A stretch of DNA of 64,000 nucleotides. It comes from Burkholderia cenocepacia (GTDB lineage Bacteria; Pseudomonadota; Gammaproteobacteria; Burkholderiales; Burkholderiaceae). The DNA lies in assembly GCF_900446215.1 (NCBI RefSeq), contig NZ_UAQZ01000018.1, positions 186,001-250,000 on the forward strand, read 5' to 3'. The notes under the pieces are model-generated. The model did not search any database. It was not told the DNA's origin and saw only the letters and a program-made list of their open reading frames with translations. Below are positions 1 through 8,369 of this stretch, piece after piece (the first letter of the stretch is position 1; each line of letters opens with the position of its first letter). Both the position numbers and the translations under genes were made by a program.

Positions 1-2
1 TG

Positions 3-704
3 CTGGCCCAGGTCGATCCCAACCTGCTGGCGCGACTGGCCGGCTGGGCGGGCTTCCTGAGCCAGGCCGAGGTCAACGACTCGGTGATCCGCGCCGTCGC
101 CAGCCCTCGCCAGCAGAAGCTCAACCAGGGGGCGGTATACACCGACTACGGTGGCCAGATCGACATGACGCTGCCCAACATCGTCACCCGCGCTGCTAGC
201 GACGTGGGGCTGACCGTCGGATCACTGGGCTATTTCCCGGCGATGGACGTGGTGCGGCAGGCGCTGCCGATGGTGCTGTCCCTGCTCAAGATGGCGCTGG
301 TCATCTGCATCCCGCTGGTGCTGCTGATCGGCACCTATGACCTCAAGACCGTGGTCACGGTGAGCGTGGTGCAGTTCGCGCTGTTCTTCACCGAATTCTG
401 GTTTCAGCTCGCCCGCTGGATCGACTCGACGATCCTCGATGCGCTCTACGGCTGGGGGTGGGGCTGGAACCGGCCGCACACGAACTTCGATCCGCTGGTG
501 GGCCTCAACAACACCTTCGGAGACATGCTGCTAAACTTCGTGATGGCCACGATGTTCCTGGTGCTCCCGGCATTCTGGATTGGCGCATTGACTTGGGCTG
601 GGATTCGGGCCGGAACTGTCGCAAATGCTTTCTCGGCAGGCACCAAGGACGCGGGCAACGCAGGCGGCAAGGGGCCAGGCGTCATGTCGAGGAAGCTGAA
701 ATGA
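3..704 (+). CDS. ICE conjugation protein, TraG N-terminal-like (5' end outside window)
   Basis: The reading frame is open from base 3 to the TGA at 702-704, so only the C-terminal ~233 residues are present. The visible part has hydrophobic segments typical of an inner-membrane mating-pair protein: one around 'LLKMALVICIPLVLLIGTYD', one around 'VVTVSVVQFALFF', and one near the C-terminus ('LNFVMATMFLVLPAFWIGAL'). The tail is Gly/Lys rich. This pattern, directly followed by DUF3742 and a MobH relaxase, matches the TraG-N-like protein of clc/PAGI-2-type ICEs, which acts in mating-channel stabilisation. The family call rests on resemblance and context; the start lies upstream of the window. Confidence 0.72.
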   Translation: MAQVDPNLLARLAGWAGFLSQAEVNDSVIRAVASPRQQKLNQGAVYTDYGGQIDMTLPNIVTRAASDVGLTVGSLGYFPAMDVVRQALPMVLSLLKMALVICIPLVLLIGTYDLKTVVTVSVVQFALFFTEFWFQLARWIDSTILDALYGWGWGWNRPHTNFDPLVGLNNTFGDMLLNFVMATMFLVLPAFWIGALTWAGIRAGTVANAFSAGTKDAGNAGGKGPGVMSRKLK

Positions 705-721
705 CTCAGCGATGAACGGCT

Positions 722-1099
722 TCAATCGTCTTCGCTGTACATCTCGTGAGAGGTGTCGTTGTAAAGGTTTGGATCGTAGCCAGGCGTTTGACGTAGTTCA
801 TCCAGACTCGCAGGAAATTGCAGGTCAAAATCGTCGTCGCCCCCCGACGTCTGCTCCGCCATCCTTGCTGCCACAGCGAGAGCGACCAGCATCAGCGCCA
901 CCCAGAATGCGACGTACAGCAACACCCCGAGGATCGCCAGCTTGACCACCCAGATCAGCACCCTTGCACCGCCTGCCGGCAGTCCCTGCGCCATCAGCCA
1001 TCGATGCACTCGACGCTCCGCGCGCAGGTAACCACCCCATACGCTGCCCAGCCAGCGGCCGAGTCGCGCTGCAGTGGTCATGCCTGCGGTCTGCTTCAT
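722..1099 (-). CDS. DUF3742 family ICE protein
   Basis: A 125-residue protein with a basic, Trp/Arg-rich N-terminus ('LGRWLGSVWGGYLRAERR'), one strongly hydrophobic segment at about residues 47-75, and an acidic tail ending in 'SEDD'. This is the layout of DUF3742 proteins, which sit between the TraG-N-like gene and the relaxase in clc-type ICEs. It is convergent with the upstream tra gene, 17 bases apart. Probably a small inner-membrane protein of the conjugation module; no enzymatic role is known. Confidence 0.7.
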   Translation of the reverse strand: MKQTAGMTTAARLGRWLGSVWGGYLRAERRVHRWLMAQGLPAGGARVLIWVVKLAILGVLLYVAFWVALMLVALAVAARMAEQTSGGDDDFDLQFPASLDELRQTPGYDPNLYNDTSHEMYSEDD

Positions 1100-1154
1100 G
1101 GTGGCTACCTCATGGTCGTTCCACGGCCGCTGGGCAAGGCGGTGCCGGTCTCCT

Positions 1155-1568
1155 TCATCCCTGCCGCGCCGCGAATGCTTCGGCGGTCATGATCAGGCCG
1201 GGAAAGTCCTCTCGCATGGCGAGAATGTCCGCATCGCCCGTGATCAACGCATCCGCCTTGCCGACATGCGCGAGCACCAGGAACACCTGGTCCTTCTCGT
1301 CGCGGCAGACCGGCAGGTCTGGCCATGGTGCCGGAAGTTCCACCACATCGGCGTAGGGCAGGAAGTCCGCCAGCAACTCCTGCTGTTCCAAGGTAGACAG
1401 CTTGAACTTGGGATAGGCCAGGACGCGCAGGAGTTCACTGGCCGTCTCCCGGCAGACCAGCGGCTGCAACTGCTGTTGCTGCCAGGCTTGGCGTATCCAG
1501 GCCAGGCGTCCGGCATTGAAGATCAGCGCCGACAGCACGATGTTGGTGTCGAGCACGACCCTGTGCAT
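1155..1568 (-). CDS. PIN-domain toxin (VapC-like)
   Basis: 137 residues with a PIN nuclease layout: 'LDTNIVLSA' at the N-terminus (Asp7), Glu45 in 'ETASELL', Asp93 in 'DEKDQVF' and the acidic 'TGDADIL' around 110-115. These are the positions that hold the catalytic Mg2+ ions in PIN ribonucleases. The start codon shares base 1568 with the stop codon of the AbrB-like antitoxin gene, so the two are translationally coupled. This belongs to the 'putative toxin component, PIN family' group, expected to cleave RNA when its partner is degraded. It likely stabilises the ICE. Confidence 0.78.
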   Translation of the reverse strand: MHRVVLDTNIVLSALIFNAGRLAWIRQAWQQQQLQPLVCRETASELLRVLAYPKFKLSTLEQQELLADFLPYADVVELPAPWPDLPVCRDEKDQVFLVLAHVGKADALITGDADILAMREDFPGLIMTAEAFAARQG

Positions 1569-1786
1569 CAGCGCCGTGCCCAGGCCACGGCATCCTCGAC
1601 GTCCTGTTCGGTGATCCCGAGTTGCTCCAGCTTCTCGCGCACGGCCTGGGCCTTCTGGACCCGCACCGGCGTCAGGACGATCCGGCCGCCCTCGACGGTC
1701 ACGTCGAAGTACTCCGCCGCATCCACGCCGGACACGGCCGCCTTGGGCAGCGTGATCTGATTTTTAGAGGTGAGCTTGGCAAGCAT
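1568..1786 (-). CDS. AbrB/MazE/SpoVT-type antitoxin
   Basis: 72 residues beginning 'MLAKLTSKNQITLPKAA', the signature of the swapped-hairpin AbrB DNA-binding fold. The C-terminal half is helical and charged ('KAQAVREKLEQLGITEQDV') and should bind the toxin. It overlaps the PIN toxin by one base and is the promoter-proximal gene, the usual antitoxin-first order. The protein probably autorepresses from an operator in the 1787-2117 gap. Confidence 0.78.
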   Translation of the reverse strand: MLAKLTSKNQITLPKAAVSGVDAAEYFDVTVEGGRIVLTPVRVQKAQAVREKLEQLGITEQDVEDAVAWARR

Positions 1787-2117
1787 GGGAGACCTCCGTC
1801 AGTTACAAAGGAAATCTTACTTCCTTACTCCATTCTCGACAAGCATGTCTTTGGGCGTAGGGGTTTCAGGGCCTGCTGCGCTTCCAGCGCCGGTTGAAGC
1901 GGCCTGGTCCGGTGAAAACACAGTGCCTGTTCCGTCCGATCCTGGAGCGCACGAGATCCGCATTGATTGCGGCACAGGAAGCCGACTGCCCCTATACCAA
2001 AGGGCTTGTCGAAGGCCGAAGGGCTGGGGAAGGGGCAAGGGAATGGCCTCAACGGGAAAGGCCCTACCCGAAAAGGCCAAAAGGCTCCTCCGGCCAGCCC
2101 ATCACCAGGATGTCGCC
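1787..2117. other. Intergenic region between antitoxin and relaxase
   Basis: 331 bases separating divergent genes. It must hold the toxin-antitoxin promoter (leftward) and the relaxase promoter (rightward). In-frame codons continue upstream of the relaxase ATG, but their composition (Pro/Arg/Gly-rich) is not like the protein. It could contain the transfer origin, since relaxase genes often lie next to oriT, but I could not identify a nic motif. Confidence 0.4.
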
Positions 2118-3914
2118 ATGCTTTCGCTGTTCCAGCGCAAACGGGTGCCGCTGACCACAGCCGCCGCGCCACCTCCCGTCGAGCCCGCCAAAGGGCTGAC
2201 GCCACCGCAGTCGGCCACATCGCTGCTGGCGGAGCCGCGCCGGCAGCGGCTGCTGGAACACATCTGGCAGCGCACCTCGCTGTCGCGTCGGCAGTTCCGC
2301 TCGCTGTACCTGGCGCCGCTGGAACGCTACGCCGAGCTGGTCCAGCAGTTCCCGGCCTCGGAGGCGCATCACCATGCCTGGCCGGGCGGCATGCTGGACC
2401 ACGGCCTGGAGATCGTGGCCTACGCGCTCAAGCTGAGGCAGTCCCACTTGCTCCCGGCCGGCGCCTCGCCCGAGGCCCAGGCCGCGCAAGCCGAGGCCTG
2501 GACCGCCGGGACCGCCTACGCCGCGTTGCTGCACGACATTGGCAAGATCGCGGTCGATCTGCACGTCGAGCAGGCCGATGGCCTGGTCTGGCACCCCTGG
2601 CACGGGCCGCTGCGCCAGCCGTACCGCTTTCGTTACCGGACGGATCGCGAGTACCGGCTGCATGGCGCCGCCACGGGGCTGCTCTACACCCGTGTGCTCG
2701 ATGCCGGCATCCTCGACTGGCTGAGCGACTACCAAGACCTGTGGTCGGCGCTGCTGTACGTGCTGGCGGGCCAATACGAGCATGCCGGCACGCTGGGCGA
2801 ACTGGTCATCAAGGCCGACCAGGCATCGGTGGCCCTGGCGCTCGGCGGTGATCCGGCCAGGGCCATGGCGGCGCCGAAGCATGCGCTGCAGCGCAAGCTG
2901 CTCGATGGCCTGCGCTACCTGCTGCGCGAGGAATTCAAGCTGAACCAGCCCGGCGGCCCGTCGGATGGATGGCTGACCCAGGACGCACTCTGGCTCGTCA
3001 GCAAGACGGTCAGCGACAAGCTGCGCGCGCACCTCCTGTCGCAGGGCATCGAAGGCATTCCATCGAACAACACTGCCGTCTTCACGGTGCTCCAGGACCA
3101 TGGCATCGTGCAGCCCGCCCCGGATGGGAAGGCGATCTGGCGGGCGACCGTCACGAGCGGCACAGGCTGGTCGCACAGCTTTACCTTCCTGCGCCTGTCG
3201 CCGGCCTTGATCTGGGAGTCGGGAGAGCGTCCCACATCGTTCGCTGGCACGGTCACGACGGAAGAGCCCCTCCCTGGCGAAGATGACGCGTCGACCCCCT
3301 CCGGTATCCCGGCCACCTCACCGTCCCCTGGGGTAGCGGATTGCCCGGCAGGGATCGCGGACCCGGTCTCCGATCTGCTGTCGATGCTCGATGCGTCCGA
3401 CGCAGCCACCACCAGTGCATCGTCCGCCAGCGCGGAACCGCCATCACCATCCACCGCCGCACCTGCGACAGTGACCCATTTGGCGCCGACCAGTCCTGCC
3501 ACCATGCCGGCTCCCGCGAAGGCCACGCCGTTCGGGGAAGCCTTCATCGCCTGGCTCAGGCAAGGCATCGAGTCGCGCAAGCTCATCATCAACGACGCGA
3601 AGGCACTGGTGCATACCGTCGATGGCACGGCGTACCTGGTCAGCCCCGGTGTTTTCCAGCGCTACGCGCAGGAACATCCGGAGATCCAGGTGCTGGCCCG
3701 GCAGGACAATCTGCACGACTGGCAATGGGTGCAGAAGCGCTTCGAGAAGCTGGGACTGCACCGCAATCAGGACAGCGGCCTGAACATCTGGACCTGCGAA
3801 GTCACCGGGCCGCGCAAGTCGCGGCGGTTGCACGGCTATCTGTTGATGGCGCCTTCGGCATTGTTCGCGGAAGTCCCGCCGGACAACCCCTACCTGTCCC
3901 TGGTGCGTGGCTAA
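2118..3914 (+). CDS. traI: MobH-family relaxase (TraI_2) of the ICE
   Basis: 598 residues from ATG 2118, chosen because the preceding in-frame codons are low-complexity. The N-terminal TraI_2 domain has the HD-type metal motif: 'HHHAWPGGMLDHGLEIV' at about residues 84-100 and 'LLHDIGK' at 137-143. The MobH group uses these His/Asp residues in place of the classical HUH relaxase motif. A Ser/Pro/Thr/Ala-rich linker at about 375-465 leads to a C-terminal TraI_2_C/DUF1528-type domain starting near 'TPFGEAFIAWLRQGI'. Its job is nicking at oriT and piloting the single strand during transfer. Length and order (TraG-N, DUF3742, relaxase) fit clc/PAGI-2 ICEs. It appears intact. Confidence 0.87.
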   Translation: MLSLFQRKRVPLTTAAAPPPVEPAKGLTPPQSATSLLAEPRRQRLLEHIWQRTSLSRRQFRSLYLAPLERYAELVQQFPASEAHHHAWPGGMLDHGLEIVAYALKLRQSHLLPAGASPEAQAAQAEAWTAGTAYAALLHDIGKIAVDLHVEQADGLVWHPWHGPLRQPYRFRYRTDREYRLHGAATGLLYTRVLDAGILDWLSDYQDLWSALLYVLAGQYEHAGTLGELVIKADQASVALALGGDPARAMAAPKHALQRKLLDGLRYLLREEFKLNQPGGPSDGWLTQDALWLVSKTVSDKLRAHLLSQGIEGIPSNNTAVFTVLQDHGIVQPAPDGKAIWRATVTSGTGWSHSFTFLRLSPALIWESGERPTSFAGTVTTEEPLPGEDDASTPSGIPATSPSPGVADCPAGIADPVSDLLSMLDASDAATTSASSASAEPPSPSTAAPATVTHLAPTSPATMPAPAKATPFGEAFIAWLRQGIESRKLIINDAKALVHTVDGTAYLVSPGVFQRYAQEHPEIQVLARQDNLHDWQWVQKRFEKLGLHRNQDSGLNIWTCEVTGPRKSRRLHGYLLMAPSALFAEVPPDNPYLSLVRG

Positions 3915-3978
3915 GAGTCTCCTCGCTACACACGGGCAACGCACCTGCCGACCCTATGTCTTGCATCGTCGATCCCCC

Positions 3979-4497
3979 TCATGCTCGATGGGCGACCCAA
4001 CCCTTGAAGGTGAACGCGCAATAGAAAAGGTCGATGTCCGTGAATCCAGCCTCGCGGAGCAGATCGACATCCTGCGCGGGCGAAAGCACGGGCAGCCGTT
4101 CCTTGATCGCCGCGATGCTGCCTTCGGCTTGACGCACTGGTACGCCGGAAGCAGCCGCAAACGCCGCATTGCGCGAGAGCCATCTGTCCCTGACGGGATC
4201 GTCGCCGGGAAAACTGTGATGCGTGACGACAAGGGACGCACCGGGCTTGAGTCGCAGGTGTATTTGCTGCAGCGTCTTCAGCCGCTCGGCTGGCGGCAGG
4301 AAATGCAGTGTCAGCAGGCAGGTCGCGCCATCGAAGGGCCCCTTGGGGGCGCTGTCGATATAGATGCGCGCGTCGGCCGGCGCGCGTTCGGCCAGCAGCA
4401 CGCCCGCCATCCGGTGCAGGTCGCGCAGGCCCGGCACGATCCTCGCGGTTCTTTCCGCATAACCCGATACCGCCGTCGGGTCGGAGAACGACGTCAT
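3979..4497 (-). pseudogene. Class I SAM methyltransferase lacking its SAM-binding core (internal in-frame deletion)
   Basis: 172 residues starting 'MTSFSDPTAVSGYAERTAR' (ATG 4497, sharing ATGA with the stop of the upstream oxidoreductase gene). The family is normally ~220 residues. The N-terminal helix 'LRDLHRMAGVLLAERAPADAR' is followed at once by 'IYIDSAPKGPFDGATCLLTLHF'. The segment that should lie between (the Gly-rich motif I loop and the acidic residue binding the SAM ribose, roughly 50 residues) is missing without loss of frame. The downstream part ('LKPGASLVVTHHSFPGDD') is well kept. It is the third gene of an Rrf2/oxidoreductase operon. It cannot bind SAM in the usual way. The deletion is inferred from memory of the family. 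Confidence 0.7.
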
Positions 4498-5417
4498 CGA
4501 GCGCGGCCTTCCGCTTGCGCTGGCTCGATCGTCTCGGGCCAAAGCAGTGATCGGTGAATCTGGGCGCCGGTCATGGCACCGTTGCCCACGGCCAGCGACA
4601 CCGAATGCGGTGCCCGCGCGACATCGCCGCAGGCAAAGATCCCAGGCACCGAGGTCTTGCTCTCGGCATCCGTGCGGATCTGGATGCCCATGGGCGTTTC
4701 TTCCAGTGCACAGCCGATTGTCCTGGCCAAAGGGTCGGAGGGAACGGTTCGCGTTGCAACAAACAGGCCCGCAAAGCTCAGTCGCCTTCCGTCCACCAAT
4801 GTCACGTCGGCATGCCCCTCGATTTTGTCGATGCGCGCCTCTTCGATGACCACGCCTCGGCGTTCCAAAGTGGACCTGATTTCCTCATTGAGTTCCAATG
4901 CACCGTTGACGAACAAGGTGACATCCCCCCAATCCGTGAGCAGTTCAGCCTGATGGATGGACATCGGGCTGGCACCGACGATGCCGATGCGGCCTTGTCC
5001 AAGTTCATAGCCATGGCAGTACGGGCAGTGAAAAACCGTCTTCCCCCAGCGTTGCGCGAGCCCGTCGATGGCTGGAAGCTGGTCGGTCACCCCCGTCGCC
5101 AACAGAATGCGTCGCCCCAGGTGCGACTCGCCATCAGCCGTCGTGACGGTGAATTCATCCGCCTGCCCGGCGACAGCTTCCACCCGACCTTCAAGCCAGG
5201 TCAGCGTTGGATAGGCTTGAAGCTGGCGGCGTGCGTTTGCAGCGATTTCACCTGGCGGCACACCATCCTGGCCGAGAAATCCGTGTGAATGGCTGGCGAA
5301 GCGGTTGCGCCGCTGGCCCGCATCGATCACCAGCACTGACCTGCGTGCGCGCACCAGTTGCAGGGTCGCGGCCATTCCTGAGTAGCTTCCGCCGACGACG
5401 ATCACATCGTGATTCAT
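4494..5417 (-). CDS. NAD(P)/FAD-dependent oxidoreductase, thioredoxin-reductase-like
   Basis: 307 residues. The FAD-binding Rossmann motif is at the N-terminus ('DVIVVGGSYSGMAA', residues 4-17), a redox pair lies at Cys131-Pro-Tyr-Cys134 inside 'FHCPYCHGYE', a second nucleotide loop is 'GIVGAS' (~145-150), and the FAD-closing motif 'PGIFACGDVA' is near 263-272. It resembles the low-molecular-weight thioredoxin reductase class often found with an Rrf2 regulator and a methyltransferase. Start and stop codons overlap both neighbours (ATGA at 5414-5417 and 4494-4497), so the three genes form a tight operon. Likely a flavin disulfide reductase in redox or electrophile defence; the substrate is unknown. 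Confidence 0.86.
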   Translation of the reverse strand: MNHDVIVVGGSYSGMAATLQLVRARRSVLVIDAGQRRNRFASHSHGFLGQDGVPPGEIAANARRQLQAYPTLTWLEGRVEAVAGQADEFTVTTADGESHLGRRILLATGVTDQLPAIDGLAQRWGKTVFHCPYCHGYELGQGRIGIVGASPMSIHQAELLTDWGDVTLFVNGALELNEEIRSTLERRGVVIEEARIDKIEGHADVTLVDGRRLSFAGLFVATRTVPSDPLARTIGCALEETPMGIQIRTDAESKTSVPGIFACGDVARAPHSVSLAVGNGAMTGAQIHRSLLWPETIEPAQAEGRAR

Positions 5418-5863
5418 GATTGATTCCTTGAATGTCGTAAAGCCGCATGCCGGCGTGCGAAGTCAGAGGCCAGATCGGCAAGGGTGATTTCCGAGAACCG
5501 CTTCAGCAGCAGCGCCTCGGCTTCGGCAAACGTGCCTTCGAGTGCCGCATTGACCGTCTGCTCGACCAGACACTCCGGTGTCTCGTTGCGGTTGCCGATG
5601 GCAAACGTCGCCGGCTCGCCCAGGGCTTCGTGCAACTGACGCAGGGTGACGCTGCCAAGGTCGGCGTGGATACGCCATCCTCCTGAGTGACCTCGTTCGG
5701 AGGTGACGATCCCCGCTTGCCGCAGGTATCCCATCGTGCGCCGAACGACGACCGGGTTGGTTCCCAGGCATAGCGCCAAGGTTTCTGAGGTAACGGGTCC
5801 ATCCTGCTCGGCCATGTGCAGCAGCGCATGCAGGACAGACGAGAGGCGGCTGTCTCTTTTCAT
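5414..5863 (-). CDS. Rrf2-family transcriptional regulator
   Basis: 149 residues from ATG 5863 ('MKRDSRLSSVLHALLHMAEQ'); longer upstream starts lack the family N-terminus. The winged helix includes 'VTSETLALCLGTNPVVVRRTMGYLRQAGIV' and the wing 'RGHSGGWRI'. Only one Cys remains in the C-terminal region ('TPECLVEQ'), so it is not an Fe-S IscR-type member; a single Cys may sense redox or electrophiles. It is the first gene of the operon with the oxidoreductase and methyltransferase and probably autoregulates it. Confidence 0.87.
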   Translation of the reverse strand: MKRDSRLSSVLHALLHMAEQDGPVTSETLALCLGTNPVVVRRTMGYLRQAGIVTSERGHSGGWRIHADLGSVTLRQLHEALGEPATFAIGNRNETPECLVEQTVNAALEGTFAEAEALLLKRFSEITLADLASDFARRHAALRHSRNQS

Positions 5864-5873
5864 GAAACAAATG

Positions 5874-5899
5874 ATGTTACGAAAAAGGTCGCGTGTCAA
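5874..5899 (-). promoter_or_regulatory. Possible promoter of the Rrf2 operon
   Basis: On the minus strand a TTGACA hexamer (5894-5899) lies upstream of TAACAT (5874-5879), just before the ATG at 5863. The spacing is 14 bases, short for sigma-70; a shifted -10 a few bases on would give 17. Weak evidence. Confidence 0.25.
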
Positions 5900-5983
5900 A
5901 TGCGAGGTGGCAATGAACGCCTGGCAAGTCACAACCTTGACGTACAAGAACGTTGTTGACGCCTCACCGCCATGACGGCATGG

Positions 5984-6283
5984 CTATTCGGCGTCGTTCT
6001 CTTCCTCGGACAGTTGCGCCTCGGTCGCGGCCATCAGTGCCGCGGCCGAGCACCCCAGCCCCTTCGCGATCCGCAGGATCAACACCAGCGTGGGCATGTG
6101 CTCGCCGCGCTCGATCTTGCCCATGTGCGACCGGGCGATGCCCGCCTGTTCCGCGAGCACCTCCTGGGCCAGCCCCTGCGCGGTCCGTGCCTCGCGCACG
6201 GCAACGCCGAAAGCGCGCGCTGGCTCGCTTTCATAGGTTCTTGTCCCTGCGGGTCTGCCGCGTTGCACCGATCGCTTCTGCAT
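5984..6283 (-). CDS. XRE-family helix-turn-helix regulator
   Basis: 99 residues from ATG 6283 ('MQKRSVQRGRPAG'). A basic N-terminal arm precedes a Cro/CI-type domain: 'FGVAVREARTAQGLAQEVLAEQAGIARSHMGKIERGEHMP' at about residues 25-64. The tail is acidic ('LSEEENDAE'). It is transcribed divergently from the LysR-effector-like gene at 6388 with a ~100-base shared promoter region, and probably controls both. Confidence 0.86.
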   Translation of the reverse strand: MQKRSVQRGRPAGTRTYESEPARAFGVAVREARTAQGLAQEVLAEQAGIARSHMGKIERGEHMPTLVLILRIAKGLGCSAAALMAATEAQLSEEENDAE

Positions 6284-6387
6284 CAACAGAAGCGTCACGC
6301 GCCAAGCGAATTTAAACCACGTTAAACTTATCTCATCAACCGGTTGCGCCCGGTTTTTTCCAGTGTCGGCGTTGTACAGGTGACACG

Positions 6388-7011
6388 ATGATCGCTTCCG
6401 AGCCCTTGAACATTGCCCTGTCGGACTGCCTGGCCTATCCCCGGTTGTCGGTGCCGATGGCGGAACATCGCCGGCGCCATCCGGACCACCCCATTCGCCT
6501 TCATAAAGAACGCCTGGAGGACCTGCATCGAGGACTGCTCGCGGGGGCTTTCGAGGCGGGCCTCTGCCAGTCGCCCGCAGCCCCTGAAGGCATCGATGTC
6601 CGCCCCGTCTGGCGCGATGCGCTGGCACTGGCCGTGTCTGCCCATCACCCCTTGCTGGCCTTCGCGTCAGTGTCCCTGGAGCAGGCCGCCGACCACCCTT
6701 GGATCGCCCTGGATGCCCGCGACTGTGTGGGCTACTGCGGGCAGATCGACACGCTGCTGACGGCGGCCGGCGTCTTCCCCTCGGACGTCACGACGGCCAC
6801 ATCGTTCGGGTTGATGATGACCCTGGTGGCCGCCGGCTACGGCGTCTGCCTGGCACCCGCCGCCCGCATCGAGGGCCATCGTTCCCTTGGCGTTGTCCAG
6901 CGTCCCTTGCAAGAGGGCGCGCTGACGCTCACCACCTACTTCCTGAGCCGTCGAAATACGGACAGCACCCACCTGGAGCGGTTCTTCCAATCGCTCCAGG
7001 CAAGCGCCTGA
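6388..7011 (+). CDS. Stand-alone LysR substrate-binding domain protein
   Basis: 207 residues matching the effector half of LysR regulators: 'LNIALSDCLAYPRLSVPMAEHRRRHPDHPIRL' opens the first subdomain and 'VVAAGYGVCLAPAARI'-type sequence closes it. There is no N-terminal winged helix: the protein starts where a LysR linker would end. It might be a truncated regulator, or a free ligand-binding domain working with the divergent XRE protein, a pairing repeatedly seen in ICE cargo. No stop codons or frameshifts suggest decay. Confidence 0.8.
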   Translation: MIASEPLNIALSDCLAYPRLSVPMAEHRRRHPDHPIRLHKERLEDLHRGLLAGAFEAGLCQSPAAPEGIDVRPVWRDALALAVSAHHPLLAFASVSLEQAADHPWIALDARDCVGYCGQIDTLLTAAGVFPSDVTTATSFGLMMTLVAAGYGVCLAPAARIEGHRSLGVVQRPLQEGALTLTTYFLSRRNTDSTHLERFFQSLQASA

Positions 7012-7038
7012 CCGAACTTCGGCGCGACCCTGGCTTGA

Positions 7039-7530
7039 TCAGTCTCCGGGCGTCGCTTCGGCGACATCGGCAGCGACGGCTTCGCGCACCAGCCGCTGCA
7101 CGCTTTGCCGGACCTGCTCAGGAAACTCGGTCGTCACGACTGGCTCGCTCGCCTGCATGCACTGTGCGGCCACCAGCCGCGCGGCAAGGTGCAGGTTCGT
7201 TGGGTTGACGGCTTCGATGGCCGGCCGTGTCCCGAGGGCCTCATATGAGCGCAGGAGAGCGTGGTAGATGTCCCAGGTGTCGATGCCCCGTGGCAGTTGC
7301 TTCAGGACGGACTGGACCAGCCTGCGCTTGAGCGGATCGAGTTGCCAGTCTGGCACTCGCTGCCCGCGATGCCCCATGTGGATCGACAGCAGGTTGCCGG
7401 CCTGGATCTCGTAGGTGATCCAGCGGCGCGACTTGCCCGCGAGCCTGGCGTAGTCCGCCACCGAGAGGTTGTGCGGCGCCTCGAAGATCTCCAGCACCGG
7501 CTCGTTGCGGATTTCGGCGATGGTGATCAA
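7039..7530 (-). CDS. Putative DNA-binding/antitoxin-like protein, N-terminus replaced by IS21 end
   Basis: 163 codons if the TTG at 7530 is used. An N-terminal helix-turn-helix-like segment ('LSVADYARLAGKSRRWITYEIQAGNLL') is followed by 'VPDWQLDPLKRRLV' and 'EALGTRPAIEAVNPTNL', which recalls the Xre/MbcA/ParS antitoxin fold. Bases 7506-7530 belong to the terminal repeat of the IS21-family element, so the first ~8 codons are IS-derived and the native start is lost. No matching continuation is evident past the other IS end. It may be non-functional or expressed from the IS. Family assignment is tentative. Confidence 0.45.
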   Translation of the reverse strand: MITIAEIRNEPVLEIFEAPHNLSVADYARLAGKSRRWITYEIQAGNLLSIHMGHRGQRVPDWQLDPLKRRLVQSVLKQLPRGIDTWDIYHALLRSYEALGTRPAIEAVNPTNLHLAARLVAAQCMQASEPVVTTEFPEQVRQSVQRLVREAVAADVAEATPGD

Positions 7531-7603
7531 TCGTTTCGGCGAACGTGATCAGTCTGGAAGGTGGTGTTGCGCGGTCAATGGATTATAGCGACGGTGATCA
7601 CGA

Positions 7604-8353
7604 TCAGGCGTCAGCGGACTCGGATTTCGTTTTCTTTCTCATCGAATCGCCCTTGACCGGAAGCTTGTGGGCCTGATGCACGAGCCGATCGAGAATCGCA
7701 TCGGCGAGCGTGGGGTCCTGCAGCCACGCGTGCCAGTGTTCGAGCGGCAACTGGCTGGTGATCACAGTCGAGCGCGTACCGACACGATCATCAAGTACCT
7801 CAAGCAGATCATTGCGCGCCGCCTGGTCGAGATCCTGCAAGCCCCAATCGTCGAGGATCAGCACATCAATCTTCGCGAGTTGCGCAAGCCGACGTGTGAA
7901 GCTGCCGTCGCCGTGCGCGATTTTCAGCTCTTCGAACAGCCGCGCGACGCGCACATAGAACACGGAGAAGCCCTGCCGGCACGCCTGCTGGCCGAACGCG
8001 CAAGCGAGCCACGTCTTGCCCGCGCCGGTGGGGCCGGTCAGGATCAGGTTCTGAGCATTGCGCACCCAGTCGCAGCCGGCGAGCGTGGCGACGATGCGCT
8101 GGTCCAGCCCACGGGTTTGCCGGTATTCAATGTCTTCGACGCAGGCCTGTGGGTTCTTGAGCTTCGCGGCGCGCAGCAAACGTTCGAGTCGTCGCGTATC
8201 ACGCCAGGCCAGCTCGCGATCTACGAGCATGCCCACGCGTTCCTCGAATGACAGGCTGGTGCTTGCCGTGAGCGTTGACTGCTCCTCGAACGCGCGAGCC
8301 ATGCCGTCCAGTTTGAGCGCCTTTAGCTGGGTAAGGGTGTGCTGCATCAACAT
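7604..8353 (-). CDS. istB: IS21-family helper ATPase IstB
   Basis: 249 residues from ATG 8353 ('[20 protein letters not shown]'). It has an AAA+ DnaC-like core with Walker A '[17 protein letters not shown]', Walker B '[12 protein letters not shown]', and sensor region '[19 protein letters not shown]'. IstB selects target DNA and activates the IstA transposase. It lies 16 bases downstream of istA. It appears intact. Confidence 0.93.
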
Positions 8354-8369
8354 CGTGACCTCCTTCGGG

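Noticed and set aside
1770..2117. Upstream in-frame extension of the relaxase to 1,770
   Set aside because: The extra 116 residues overlap the antitoxin gene's start region and are low-complexity; the family-type N-terminus begins at 2,118.
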